A stretch of 6,115 nt of DNA, from contig CATWUX010000134.1 in the NCBI GenBank assembly GCA_958354085.1, forward strand, positions 1 to 6,115, in the 5' to 3' direction. A program made the position numbers and the translations under genes. The stretch is from an uncultured Oscillospiraceae bacterium (lineage in GTDB: Bacteria > Bacillota > Clostridia > Oscillospirales > Acutalibacteraceae). Positions 1 to 4,619 of this stretch are shown one piece after another (the first letter of the stretch is position 1; each line of letters opens with the position of its first letter). Under the pieces are notes generated by a model. That model searched no databases. It was not told where the DNA came from and was given only the letters and a program-made list of their open reading frames with translations.

Positions 1-28
1 AGGCCGCTCTGAACGGCTGATTTCCCCC

Positions 29-57
29 TTGCCAGACCGGAGAAAATCTGATATAGT
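29..57 (+). promoter_or_regulatory. Putative sigma-A promoter upstream of the tRNA-like element
   Basis: A -35 box TTGCCA (29-34) and a -10 box TATAGT (52-57) are separated by exactly 17 bases, close to the vegetative consensus. Transcription would begin near 64, inside the 5' arm of the hairpin at 61-90, and run toward the tRNA-like sequence at 103. No protein gene begins within reach, so the likely product is a structured RNA or a tRNA-type transcript. This is inferred from spacing and box quality only. Confidence 0.5.
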
Positions 58-60
58 AAA

Positions 61-90
61 GGTACGCCGTCCGTGATCGGGCGGCGTACC
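61..90 (+). other. GC-rich hairpin without U-tail
   Basis: GGTACGCCGTCC (61-72) pairs with GGGCGGCGTACC (79-90) over 12 base pairs with one G-U pair and a six-base loop. The bases after it are C-rich, so it is not a standard intrinsic terminator when read rightward. It could be a leader structure, a terminator of something to the left that lacks its U-tract, or a protein-binding dyad. Confidence 0.6.
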
Positions 91-102
91 CCACTCCCCT
101 AT

Positions 103-163
103 CCGGGTATGGCGGAGTTGGTACCGTGCCACATTTGGGAGTGCCGTGGCGGTATCCGGAACA
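103..163 (+). pseudogene. Shortened tRNA-Pro-like sequence (no T arm)
   Basis: The first ~37 bases closely resemble the intact tRNA-Pro at 326-401: a CCGGGT start, a D-arm with the AGTTGGTA loop, and a TTTGGG anticodon loop. CCGGGTA (103-109) can pair with TATCCGG (153-159) as a 7-bp acceptor-like stem with one G-U pair, and GCGG (112-115) with CCGT (124-127) as a D-stem. There is no room for a T arm, the anticodon stem does not form normally (GCCAC at 128-132 pairs instead with GTGGC at 146-150, leaving a 13-base loop), and the end reads AACA rather than ACCA. A working tRNA is therefore unlikely. It may be a decayed or rearranged tRNA-Pro copy, one half of a recombination junction, or a tRNA-mimicking RNA. 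GGGAGTG (137-143) can also pair with CACTCCC (92-98), giving a competing fold. Confidence 0.5.
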
Positions 164-281
164 GGACAAGGCGAAACGCCGCAAAGCCTTGCGACACGGG
201 CAATAGCGGGTTTCCCTCCGGCTGCCGAAAACGGCACAAAAGCGGCTTTGACCACAGGAATGACCACAGACAGAAAAATCT
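164..281. other. Intergenic stretch with several short hairpins
   Basis: I see no credible gene between the tRNA-like sequence and the tRNA-Pro promoter. It holds small dyads such as GGCG-AAA-CGCC (170-180) and TGCCG-AAAA-CGGCA (223-236), and TGACCACAG twice, 12 bases apart (249-257 and 261-269). Reading frames through it continue into the tRNA and are not supported by a ribosome binding site. Confidence 0.4.
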
Positions 282-309
282 TTGATTTTCTCCCCCGCCG
301 TGGTATCAT
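282..309 (+). promoter_or_regulatory. Promoter of tRNA-Pro
   Basis: TTGATT (282-287) and TATCAT (304-309) are 16 bases apart. The predicted start near 316 lies about ten bases before the mature tRNA 5' end at 326, a usual distance for a tRNA leader removed by RNase P. Confidence 0.65.
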
Positions 310-325
310 GGCAGAAATTGAATAT

Positions 326-401
326 CCGGGTGTAGCGAAGTTGGTATCGCGCTTGATTTGGGTTCAAGAGACCGGGCGTTCGAGTCGCCCCACTCGGACC
401 A
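326..401 (+). tRNA. trnP: tRNA-Pro (anticodon UGG)
   Basis: A full cloverleaf can be drawn. The acceptor stem is CCGGGTG (326-332) with CACTCGG (391-397), seven pairs including one G-U. It is followed by U8-A9, a D arm GCG...CGC around AGTTGGTAT, an anticodon stem CTTGA/TCAAG enclosing TTTGGGT with anticodon TGG (proline) and G37, and a T stem GGGCG/CGCCC around the TTCGAGT loop. The discriminator base is A398 and the CCA end (399-401) is encoded. It would decode proline CCN codons, mainly CCA and CCG. tRNA genes are frequent integration targets for elements that use tyrosine recombinases, and an integrase remnant lies 1.1 kb downstream. I see no second copy of the tRNA 3' end in the window that would mark an attachment site. 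Confidence 0.95.
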
Positions 402-403
402 AA

Positions 404-440
404 ATCCCTCTGAAATCGTTGATTTCAGAGGGATTTTTCT
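404..440 (+). terminator. Intrinsic terminator of tRNA-Pro
   Basis: ATCCCTCTGAAATC (404-417) and GATTTCAGAGGGAT (421-434) form a perfect 14-bp stem with a three-base loop, followed by a T-rich tail (435-442). It starts three bases after the tRNA CCA end, so it ends the tRNA transcript. Confidence 0.95.
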
Positions 441-516
441 TATTCTTTGTCTATTGCGGCGCAAATACTGAGATTGTCATTCTCGACATATCTTTTCAAC
501 AAGCACAGACTTAATA

Positions 517-545
517 TTGTAATTTTTGCCGAATCGCAGTATAAT
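517..545 (+). promoter_or_regulatory. Promoter of the AbiGi-like gene
   Basis: TTGTAA (517-522) and a perfect TATAAT (540-545) are separated by 17 bases in AT-rich DNA. Transcription would start near 552, giving an 88-base leader before the chosen start codon at 640. The strong -10 box suggests constitutive expression unless the leader hairpin intervenes. Confidence 0.75.
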
Positions 546-576
546 TAATTATTAATAGGCTCTTACGCAGCTAAGG

Positions 577-605
577 TAGCCGTATGGAATCATTTCATGT
601 GGCTA
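577..605 (+). promoter_or_regulatory. Leader hairpin in the 5' UTR of the AbiGi-like gene
   Basis: TAGCCGTATGGAA (577-589) pairs with TTTCATGTGGCTA (593-605) around a TCA loop. This gives 13 pairs including three G-U pairs, ending 20 bases before the Shine-Dalgarno GGAGAG at 626. The tail is only moderately T-rich (TTTCACTTT), so it may be a weak attenuator, an mRNA-stabilising structure or nothing functional. Confidence 0.45.
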
Positions 606-639
606 TTTCACTTTGAAAGCAGCATGGAGAGATGAGGGG

Positions 640-1398
640 ATGCTCACCAATAAGCAGATTTCCTATTTGCCATATGATGATTATGCTCAGAGCGCCAATA
701 CACTTTTTCATTTCATGACAAAACCAGAATATTTAGAATCTATTCTTCGCCGCAAGGCCATAATTCCACGGTATTGTGTTGAAACCATCGATTATTTGAA
801 CATCCACAATGGTACTCACTCATTTAATGAAGCTGCTATTCTGCAAAAATGCTTCTGTGACATTCCTTTCCATAAACTTGCAGATTCATTTGCTGTGAAT
901 GGAGTCGGCGATGTTTATGAATCCCTAAGTATGGATGAGCAGGTAGCTCTCGGGAAAAATAACACTCATTTTGCTTATTACGGAGAATATGCAGTAGCTT
1001 TTTCAAAGAGTTGGGGCGAAGGAAAGCATCTCCAGCCAGTTCACTATCTTAACAAAGATTCCCAATATGCAAAAGATTTTTTCGCTCTATTTGAGCGAAT
1101 TCTCCAAGAAAATGATATTCCGGAAGAGTATTCCCAAGATGTGATCAATCGTTTGGCGTACATCAAGCCGCTGCGTGGAATTATGAAGAGGAGTGTGAAA
1201 GATATTCAGAAGAGCGATGACGGCACAGTTCAGATTTTATATGGTGACACAGATAGTAAACCTATGTATATTTCTTTTTCTGCATTTGAAACAGTCGAAG
1301 AGGCAAAACATGAAGAGAATACCATACTGCAGCATGATGAAATCTATGTTAACGCTCTAACAAGCAATGCATATATCAACCAGTACTACGAAGAATAG
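640..1398 (+). CDS. AbiGi-like abortive-infection (phage defence) protein
   Basis: A 252-residue soluble protein with no signal peptide or membrane segment. The N-terminal half matches my memory of the AbiGi family: LFHFMTKPEYLESIL (22-36), the IPRYCVE block (42-48), a CFCDIP block (71-76), and YYGEYAVAFSKSW (113-125) followed by LQPVHYLN (131-138). AbiGi is described as the putative antitoxin half of the lactococcal AbiG phage-exclusion pair, whose partner AbiGii is thought to be the toxin. No AbiGii gene is visible here, so this copy looks solitary. The C-terminal third (about 180-252) is not recognisable to me; I do not find the aromatic/acidic E-W-R-Y type ending I expect in the family, so divergence or truncation is possible. 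I chose ATG 640 because GGAGAG (626-631) lies eight bases ahead; an in-frame TTG at 613 has no ribosome binding site. The gene is clearly AT-richer than its neighbours, which suggests separate acquisition. Confidence 0.7.
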   Translation: MLTNKQISYLPYDDYAQSANTLFHFMTKPEYLESILRRKAIIPRYCVETIDYLNIHNGTHSFNEAAILQKCFCDIPFHKLADSFAVNGVGDVYESLSMDEQVALGKNNTHFAYYGEYAVAFSKSWGEGKHLQPVHYLNKDSQYAKDFFALFERILQENDIPEEYSQDVINRLAYIKPLRGIMKRSVKDIQKSDDGTVQILYGDTDSKPMYISFSAFETVEEAKHEENTILQHDEIYVNALTSNAYINQYYEE

Positions 1399-1424
1399 TA
1401 TTAAAGCTGAACATTCAAGGTTAA

Positions 1425-1457
1425 AGGGGCAAGGGATACAACTCATCCCTTGCCCCT
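1425..1457. terminator. Long perfect hairpin between convergent genes
   Basis: AGGGGCAAGGGAT (1425-1437) and ATCCCTTGCCCCT (1445-1457) form 13 perfect pairs with a seven-base loop. It begins 27 bases after the stop of the AbiGi-like gene and faces the end of the integrase remnant. Neither side has a U-run, so termination efficiency is uncertain, but the position fits a shared transcription end or an mRNA 3'-end protector. Confidence 0.6.
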
Positions 1458-1525
1458 CGTATTCTCTGCCCAGTAATCTTCTCGGGTATCCAAAATAATA
1501 CAAATCCTCAATACAGGTTAGCGAT

Positions 1526-2053
1526 TCACATTCTCTTTCTTTCCCTCCGCTTGCCCTTCTCCTCCAACGGCTGCCCATCACCTTTGCCCAAATCCATCAG
1601 CCGCTGCGCTTCCGCGATCTCGGCTTTCATCTCCACGATCAGTGTCTTCAGCTTCTCCTCGCACTCCTCGCGGGTATGGGCGTAGACATTACGGGCGTGC
1701 TTTTTGCCGTCGGGCCATTTGGGCGAGTAGCGGCCTTCAAAGAGGTGGTCGTTGATCTCACTGACGCAGCCAGTGCCGGATCTGCGCTTGCGGCCCACAT
1801 AGGGCTTGAAATCGGTCATACTCGGCTTTTCTGCCTGAGCCGGGGCAGTTTCCTGCCCCGGCTCTGAAGCGTCCTCCTGTGGCGCTGCCTTGCCGATGCC
1901 GCGGTCAATATTTTCGGCGGCTGCCCGCTGCATATCATCGGTAATGTGGGTGTAGATGTCCAGCGTGGTGGCCGCCGACACATGGCCCAGCATAGCGGAA
2001 AGAGTCTTGACATCCATGCCGTTCTCCGGTGCCAGCGTTGCGAAGGTGTGCCG
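1526..2053 (-). pseudogene. 3' remnant of a tyrosine recombinase (integrase)
   Basis: The frame encodes 175 residues from 2053 down to the TGA at 1528-1526. It opens with R-HTFATLAPENGMDVKTL and continues LSAMLGHVSAATTLDIYTH. These are the end of catalytic box II of phage/Tn916-type integrases: the Arg of HxxR (residue 1), the His of LGH (24) and the Tyr nucleophile in IYTH (34). Everything upstream is gone (N-terminal arm domain, core-binding domain, first catalytic Arg, Lys), and a stop codon TAA lies directly before the Arg codon. An ATG at 2017 exists but would remove the Arg. Residues 51-78 are an Ala/Gln/Pro-rich linker. Residues 79-150 (GTGCVSEINDHLFEGRYSP, then ARNVYAHTREECEEKL) resemble the arm-type DNA-binding domain normally found at integrase N-termini, here placed after the catalytic domain. 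The end is highly basic. It cannot catalyse recombination and marks an old mobile-element boundary. Confidence 0.88.
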
Positions 2054-2065
2054 TTACGATATAAT
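2038..2065 (+). promoter_or_regulatory. Putative promoter created across the integrase break point
   Basis: TTGCGA (2038-2043) lies inside the integrase remnant, and a perfect TATAAT (2060-2065) lies in the sequence beyond its break, with a 16-base spacer. Transcription would start near 2072 and run into the gene at 2310. CGTTA (2052-2056) and TAACG (2065-2069) form a small dyad overlapping the -10 box. The promoter may simply be a chance product of the junction. Confidence 0.45.
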
Positions 2066-2071
2066 AACGAC

Positions 2072-2111
2072 AAACGGAAAAAGCCTTGATTTTCAAGGAG
2101 TTTTGGCGTTT
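2072..2111 (+). other. Imperfect leader stem-loop
   Basis: Three nested arms, AAACG/CGTTT (2072-2076, 2107-2111), AAAA/TTTT and CCTTGA/TCAAGG (2084-2089, 2093-2098), separated by small internal loops, form one extended hairpin with a TTT loop. It lies at the start of the transcript predicted from 2072. Confidence 0.4.
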
Positions 2112-2242
2112 GCCGTCATCCATTCAATTCCTTTTCCAAGTTGAAATATGACGAGAAAATCTATGAAAAAAGGAGGTTGTTTCTTAAACGACAAAATTGA
2201 ATAGTGCCAGCGGCCTGGTGTTTGCCAGACCGTTGATCGCCG
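2112..2242 (+). promoter_or_regulatory. Leader region with an unused Shine-Dalgarno and a second hairpin
   Basis: A perfect AGGAGG (2171-2176) has no start codon at a workable distance. A 13-codon reading frame starts at ATG 2163 and ends at TAG 2202-2204, but the AGGAGG lies inside it and its own ribosome binding site is weak. GGCCTGG (2212-2218) pairs with CCAGACC (2225-2231) with one mismatch, just ahead of the terminator at 2243. The arrangement could be an attenuator leader, or the remains of a deleted gene start. Confidence 0.3.
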
Positions 2243-2279
2243 TGGGCGTTTCACTTTAACCGGTGGACGCCCATTTTTT
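2243..2279 (+). terminator. Intrinsic terminator or attenuator ahead of the 173-residue protein gene
   Basis: TGGGCGT (2243-2249) and ACGCCCA (2267-2273) form seven perfect pairs, extended by CAC/GTG after a small internal loop, and are followed directly by six T residues. It ends 30 bases before the start codon at 2310. Either it closes an upstream transcript, or it controls read-through into 2310. I see no separate strong promoter between it and 2310, which favours the attenuator reading. Confidence 0.7.
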
Positions 2280-2309
2280 GTACCCATTTTCAGAAGAAAG
2301 GAGATCCAC

Positions 2310-2831
2310 ATGGAACTGAACGAAACAGAAAAGCGGCTTATCTTTCAGGCTGATGGCTATGGGAAATCGGAAGTCACACATGAACTTCGGATGTGTCTTT
2401 CCTACATCCCGGATCCTGTAAAGCGTCAGACGGCAGCAAACCTGGCGAGAAAACTGGATGCAATGCCGGAACAGGAATGTCTGACACTTATTCAGGATAT
2501 TCGGAAAAACTACCGGCTTCCTCCCGGCCCCAAGACAATGGGCGAACTGCTGGCGGAGGCCCGGCGAAAATCCGGAGCTGAGAAATTAAAGGGCCATGAC
2601 ATTATGGCTCTGGAACGCTTTGATCCTGAGGTACGGCACATGATCGTTTTCGATGTGCTTTCCTGGGAGTCCACGATTGGCGACAAGGGCGATAAAATGC
2701 GCCTGTTCCTTACAGACGAAGGCTACCGCAAGGCTCTGGAGAATCAGGACAAAGGTTATATCAAAATCAAAAATCATGCAAAGGTTGCAGACGGACACCT
2801 GCACTATGACCGCAGGGATCGGGATCTGTAA
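2310..2831 (+). CDS. Conserved-looking protein of unknown function, typical of Clostridia mobile elements
   Basis: A 173-residue, charged, soluble protein without membrane segments, signal peptide or cysteine motifs. AAAGGAG (2297-2303) sits six bases before the ATG. The N-terminal third (1-66) looks helical, including the stretch PVKRQTAANLARKLDAMPEQE (36-56 in part). A Pro/Gly hinge follows at YRLPPGPKTMGELLAEAR (68-85). The rest (GHDIMALERFDPEVRHMIVF, about 95-114; KMRLFLTDEGYRKA, 129-142) is compact, and the tail is His/Arg/Asp-rich (HLHYDRRDRDL, 163-173). I have a general memory of similar unnamed proteins in integrative elements of gut Clostridia, but no function is known to me and no catalytic motif is evident. 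It lies alone between a terminator and the promoter of the sigma-factor operon, so it is probably its own transcription unit. Confidence 0.8.
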   Translation: MELNETEKRLIFQADGYGKSEVTHELRMCLSYIPDPVKRQTAANLARKLDAMPEQECLTLIQDIRKNYRLPPGPKTMGELLAEARRKSGAEKLKGHDIMALERFDPEVRHMIVFDVLSWESTIGDKGDKMRLFLTDEGYRKALENQDKGYIKIKNHAKVADGHLHYDRRDRDL

Positions 2832-2834
2832 CCA

Positions 2835-2876
2835 GAAGATTGCATTGCTTGCGAACTTGCGAACTTGACAATCTTC
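2835..2876. repeat. Inverted repeat enclosing tandem octamers over the operon -35 region
   Basis: GAAGATTG (2835-2842) and CAATCTTC (2869-2876) are perfect inverted 8-mers 26 bases apart. Between them CTTGCGAA occurs twice in tandem (2848-2855, 2856-2863), followed by the related CTTGACAA (2864-2871), which contains the -35 hexamer. No T-run follows, so this is not a standard terminator of the upstream gene. Repeats covering a -35 box suggest an operator. The HTH protein encoded just downstream is an obvious candidate ligand, though this is inference. Confidence 0.6.
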
Positions 2877-2893
2877 GGATATTCGTATAGAAT
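2865..2893 (+). promoter_or_regulatory. Promoter of the HTH-sigma-PrsW operon
   Basis: A perfect -35 TTGACA (2865-2870) and a -10 TAGAAT (2888-2893) are 17 bases apart, giving a near-consensus vegetative promoter with a start near 2900 and a leader of about 30 bases. The operon therefore appears to be transcribed by the housekeeping sigma factor rather than depending on its own. Its -35 box is the last part of the octamer repeat array. Confidence 0.8.
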
Positions 2894-2929
2894 GTACTCT
2901 GTGAGATTTTATTTGTGCGAAGGTGCGAT

Positions 2930-3130
2930 ATGGGCGGAATAAAAGGCTATATTTCCATTCGGGAAGCGTCCTACCGCTGGGGCGTATCAGAGCGGCGGGT
3001 CAATCAATACTGTGCCGATGGGCGCATCCCCGGCGCGTCCCGCTTTGGGCGATCCTGGGCAATCCCGGAGGACGCCAAAAAGCCGGCTGACCCGCGCATA
3101 GAAAAACGAGGAGGGGGGCGGCAGACATGA
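2930..3130 (+). CDS. Small winged-helix (MerR/excisionase-like) DNA-binding protein
   Basis: A 66-residue protein. YISIREASYRWGVSERRVNQYC (residues 7-28, in part) is a helix-turn-helix, followed by a short wing GRIPGASRFGRSWAIPEDA (31-49) and a basic tail. This is the layout of HTH_17/excisionase and MerR-type N-terminal domains, which bind DNA as transcription regulators or as directionality factors of integrases. There is no effector-binding domain. ATG 2930 is preferred because AAGG (2920-2923) lies six bases ahead; a GTG at 2915 in the same frame is possible but lacks a site. The stop overlaps the sigma-factor start (ATGA), implying translational coupling. It may autoregulate the promoter at 2865-2893. 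Because an integrase remnant is nearby an excisionase role is conceivable, but the co-translation with a sigma factor makes a regulator more likely. Confidence 0.8.
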   Translation: MGGIKGYISIREASYRWGVSERRVNQYCADGRIPGASRFGRSWAIPEDAKKPADPRIEKRGGGRQT

Positions 3131-3681
3131 TTTCCGATGAAATATTATACCGGCGTTATCTGGACTGCGAGGACAAGGCCGCCGACACGCTCGTTGAAAA
3201 GTACGGCGATGCGCTGACGCTCTACATAAACGGCTATCTGAAAGACATTCACGAGGCCGAGGACTTGATGATCGAAGCCTTTTCCCAGCTCTTTGCAAAG
3301 GAACGCCCGATTGAGGACGAGGGCAGCTTTAAGGCGTATTTATATAAAACCGCCCGCAACCTTGCCCTGCGGCACAAGCAGAAACACCGCATCCGCTTCC
3401 TGCGCTTCGACGAACTGACCTTTGAACCCAAAAGCGACACGCTGGCCGATACGGAGCTCCTTCGCAACGAGCGTGACCGGCAGCTTTACGCCGCAATGGA
3501 AAAGCTGAAGGCAGAGTACCGGGAAGCCCTGTACCTTGTCTACTTTGAGAATATGAGCTACCGGGACGCGGCGGCGGTTATGGCGCAGACCGAGAAGCAG
3601 ATTTCCAATCTGGTTTATCGGGGGAAGCAAAGCCTCAAAACGATTTTAGAGCAGGAGGGATTTACCTATGCGGACGAATGA
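3127..3681 (+). CDS. ECF-like sigma-70 family RNA polymerase sigma factor
   Basis: The 184-residue size is typical of extracytoplasmic-function sigma factors, which have only regions 2 and 4. Region 2 spans about 20-85, with YLKDIHEAEDLMIEAFSQLF (37-56) as the core-RNA-polymerase-binding and -10-recognition helices and FKAYLYKTARNLALRHKQKH (68-87) completing it. A variable acidic linker follows (about 92-115). Region 4 (about 118-172) contains LKAEYREALYLVYFENMSY (127-145) and the -35-binding helix-turn-helix (AAAVMAQTEKQISNLVYRGK, 148-167). A purine-rich site AGGAGGGGGG (3109-3118) precedes the ATG, which overlaps the HTH stop by four bases. The gene overlaps the next by 14 bases. ECF sigma factors are usually held inactive by a membrane anti-sigma factor encoded directly downstream; here the two-helix protein is in that position. 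No classic zinc-binding anti-sigma domain is encoded in this operon. Confidence 0.93.
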   Translation: MISDEILYRRYLDCEDKAADTLVEKYGDALTLYINGYLKDIHEAEDLMIEAFSQLFAKERPIEDEGSFKAYLYKTARNLALRHKQKHRIRFLRFDELTFEPKSDTLADTELLRNERDRQLYAAMEKLKAEYREALYLVYFENMSYRDAAAVMAQTEKQISNLVYRGKQSLKTILEQEGFTYADE

Positions 3682-4018
3682 GGAACGGACCCGTCTGATT
3701 CACAAACGGACGGCAGAAATAAAACGGGAAAATCAGAAAAAGAAACAGCGTCGGCTGGACGCGGCCTGCATAGCGGCCTGTCTGCTGCTGGTGGTCGGCA
3801 TCGGCGCGTGGATGCCCGGCCTGATGGTGGGTGTCTCCGAAAGCGGCGTAAGCCATGCTTCGGGCGCGGCAAGCCTTGTGGGAAGCCATGCGGCGCTGGG
3901 CTATATCCTGATGGAACTTCTGGCCTTTTTGCTGGGCGTGTGCGTGACGGTGCTTTTGTACCGTCTGCGCCGCAGGAAGGAACGCAGGCAGCGGGAGGAC
4001 AGGGACGATGAACTTTGA
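3668..4018 (+). CDS. Small two-helix membrane protein, candidate anti-sigma factor
   Basis: A 116-residue protein. The strongly basic N-terminal tail (1-30, with IKRENQKKKQRR at 18-29) is followed by a hydrophobic helix (about 32-48), a 28-residue loop rich in Ser/Gly/Ala (GVSESGVSHASGAASLVGSH, 55-74), a second helix (about 77-98, LLAFLLGVCVTVLLYRL) and a basic, then acidic, tail. By the positive-inside rule both ends are cytoplasmic and the loop is outside. AGGAGGG (3653-3659) lies eight bases before the ATG, inside the sigma gene; the overlap is 14 bases. It is clearly related to the protein at 5429-5767. Position right after an ECF sigma gene and next to a PrsW protease makes it a candidate anti-sigma factor and protease substrate, but no known anti-sigma domain is visible and the cytoplasmic part is short. 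The family is unnamed as far as I know. Confidence 0.85.
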   Translation: MRTNEERTRLIHKRTAEIKRENQKKKQRRLDAACIAACLLLVVGIGAWMPGLMVGVSESGVSHASGAASLVGSHAALGYILMELLAFLLGVCVTVLLYRLRRRKERRQREDRDDEL

Positions 4019-4619
4019 AATCATTGACAATCTTTTTCAGGTGACGGTCCTGGCCTGCGCCGTGCTGGTGGCTGTGGTTCACCTGTTCCGGCACAAAGAC
4101 CGCCGCTGCCTGATCCTCGCCCTTGCTTATGCCTGCTTTTTCATGGGAACGCTGTATTATGTGCTGCACCTCGCTATCACCGGCGACACTCCGCGTGTGT
4201 TCTATGTGGCGGAAATATCCTGGATCGCATCGTGGTTTTTCTTTCTTTCGCTCCAAATTATGCGGACGGAGGGCATGAAACTTTGCGTTTTGCCCGTCCC
4301 CGCTGTATGTGCGGGTCTGATTGCGGCGTCTATCCTGATCTTCCGGTTCATGGCGTCCTATCTGGTGTCGGGGCTGTTCGCGGTTCCGGTGAGTGCAGTT
4401 GCGTATCTGTCCCTGTTCCGGCTGCAAAGAGGTACGGCGCACCGGCGGACAGATGTCTGCTTTGCCGTCTGCACCGCGCTGCAGGTGGGCCTCTTTTTTG
4501 TGTCTGCGTTCATGGAGGATTTTACAAGGTTCAATCTCTACTTCGCCGTGGACATTATGCTGACGCTCTCCCTTGTGGCGCTGCTGATCCTTAATTTGCG
4601 GGAGGTGGCGGAGAAATGA
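4008..4619 (+). CDS. Seven-helix integral membrane protein of unknown function
   Basis: A 203-residue protein that is almost entirely membrane-embedded. I count seven hydrophobic segments at about 9-27, 34-54, 65-84, 92-112, 116-137, 150-167 and 177-197, joined by short loops. Basic clusters occur at RHKDRR (28-33) and RLQRGTAHRR (138-147). There is no attached kinase, cyclase or transporter signature and no signal peptide. It overlaps the preceding gene by 11 bases (GGGAGG at 3993-3998, nine bases before the ATG) and the PrsW gene by four (ATGA), so the three membrane proteins are made together. The compact seven-helix form resembles stand-alone membrane sensor modules, so it might sense a signal for, or scaffold, the protease. 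That is inference only. Confidence 0.85.
   Translation: MNFEIIDNLFQVTVLACAVLVAVVHLFRHKDRRCLILALAYACFFMGTLYYVLHLAITGDTPRVFYVAEISWIASWFFFLSLQIMRTEGMKLCVLPVPAVCAGLIAASILIFRFMASYLVSGLFAVPVSAVAYLSLFRLQRGTAHRRTDVCFAVCTALQVGLFFVSAFMEDFTRFNLYFAVDIMLTLSLVALLILNLREVAEK

Noticed and set aside
275..292. Possible direct repeat with 2077-2096 (both contain AAAAA and TTGATTTTC) as an attachment-site pair
   Set aside because: Only about 15 of 18 bases agree and the sequence is AT-rich low complexity; TTGATTTT also occurs near 5331. Not convincing as an att site.
326..401. Search for a second copy of the tRNA-Pro 3' end as an island boundary
   Set aside because: No further copy of the T-arm/acceptor sequence is visible in the window, so integration at this tRNA cannot be shown.
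73..514. Two overlapping plus-strand reading frames of 70 and 122 codons
   Set aside because: They run through the tRNA-like sequence, the tRNA-Pro and its terminator, and have no ribosome binding sites.
2093..2311. Minus-strand frame of 72 codons between the integrase remnant and the 173-residue protein
   Set aside because: It reads backwards through a plus-strand terminator and leader and has no ribosome binding site; no recognisable domain.
2848..2871. Tandem octamers considered as a CRISPR fragment
   Set aside because: Units are eight bases, directly adjacent and without spacers, and cover a promoter; this is not a CRISPR array.
3666..4442. Long minus-strand frame of 258 codons opposite the membrane-protein genes
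   Set aside because: It is antisense to two well-supported overlapping genes, its product is low-complexity His/Arg/Pro-rich, and it has no start signals. It arises from GC-rich codon use on the other strand.
4232..4594. Plus-strand 120-codon frame inside the seven-helix gene
   Set aside because: It is out of frame within a gene with clear membrane helices, and is Cys/Arg/Gly-rich as expected of a frame shadow.
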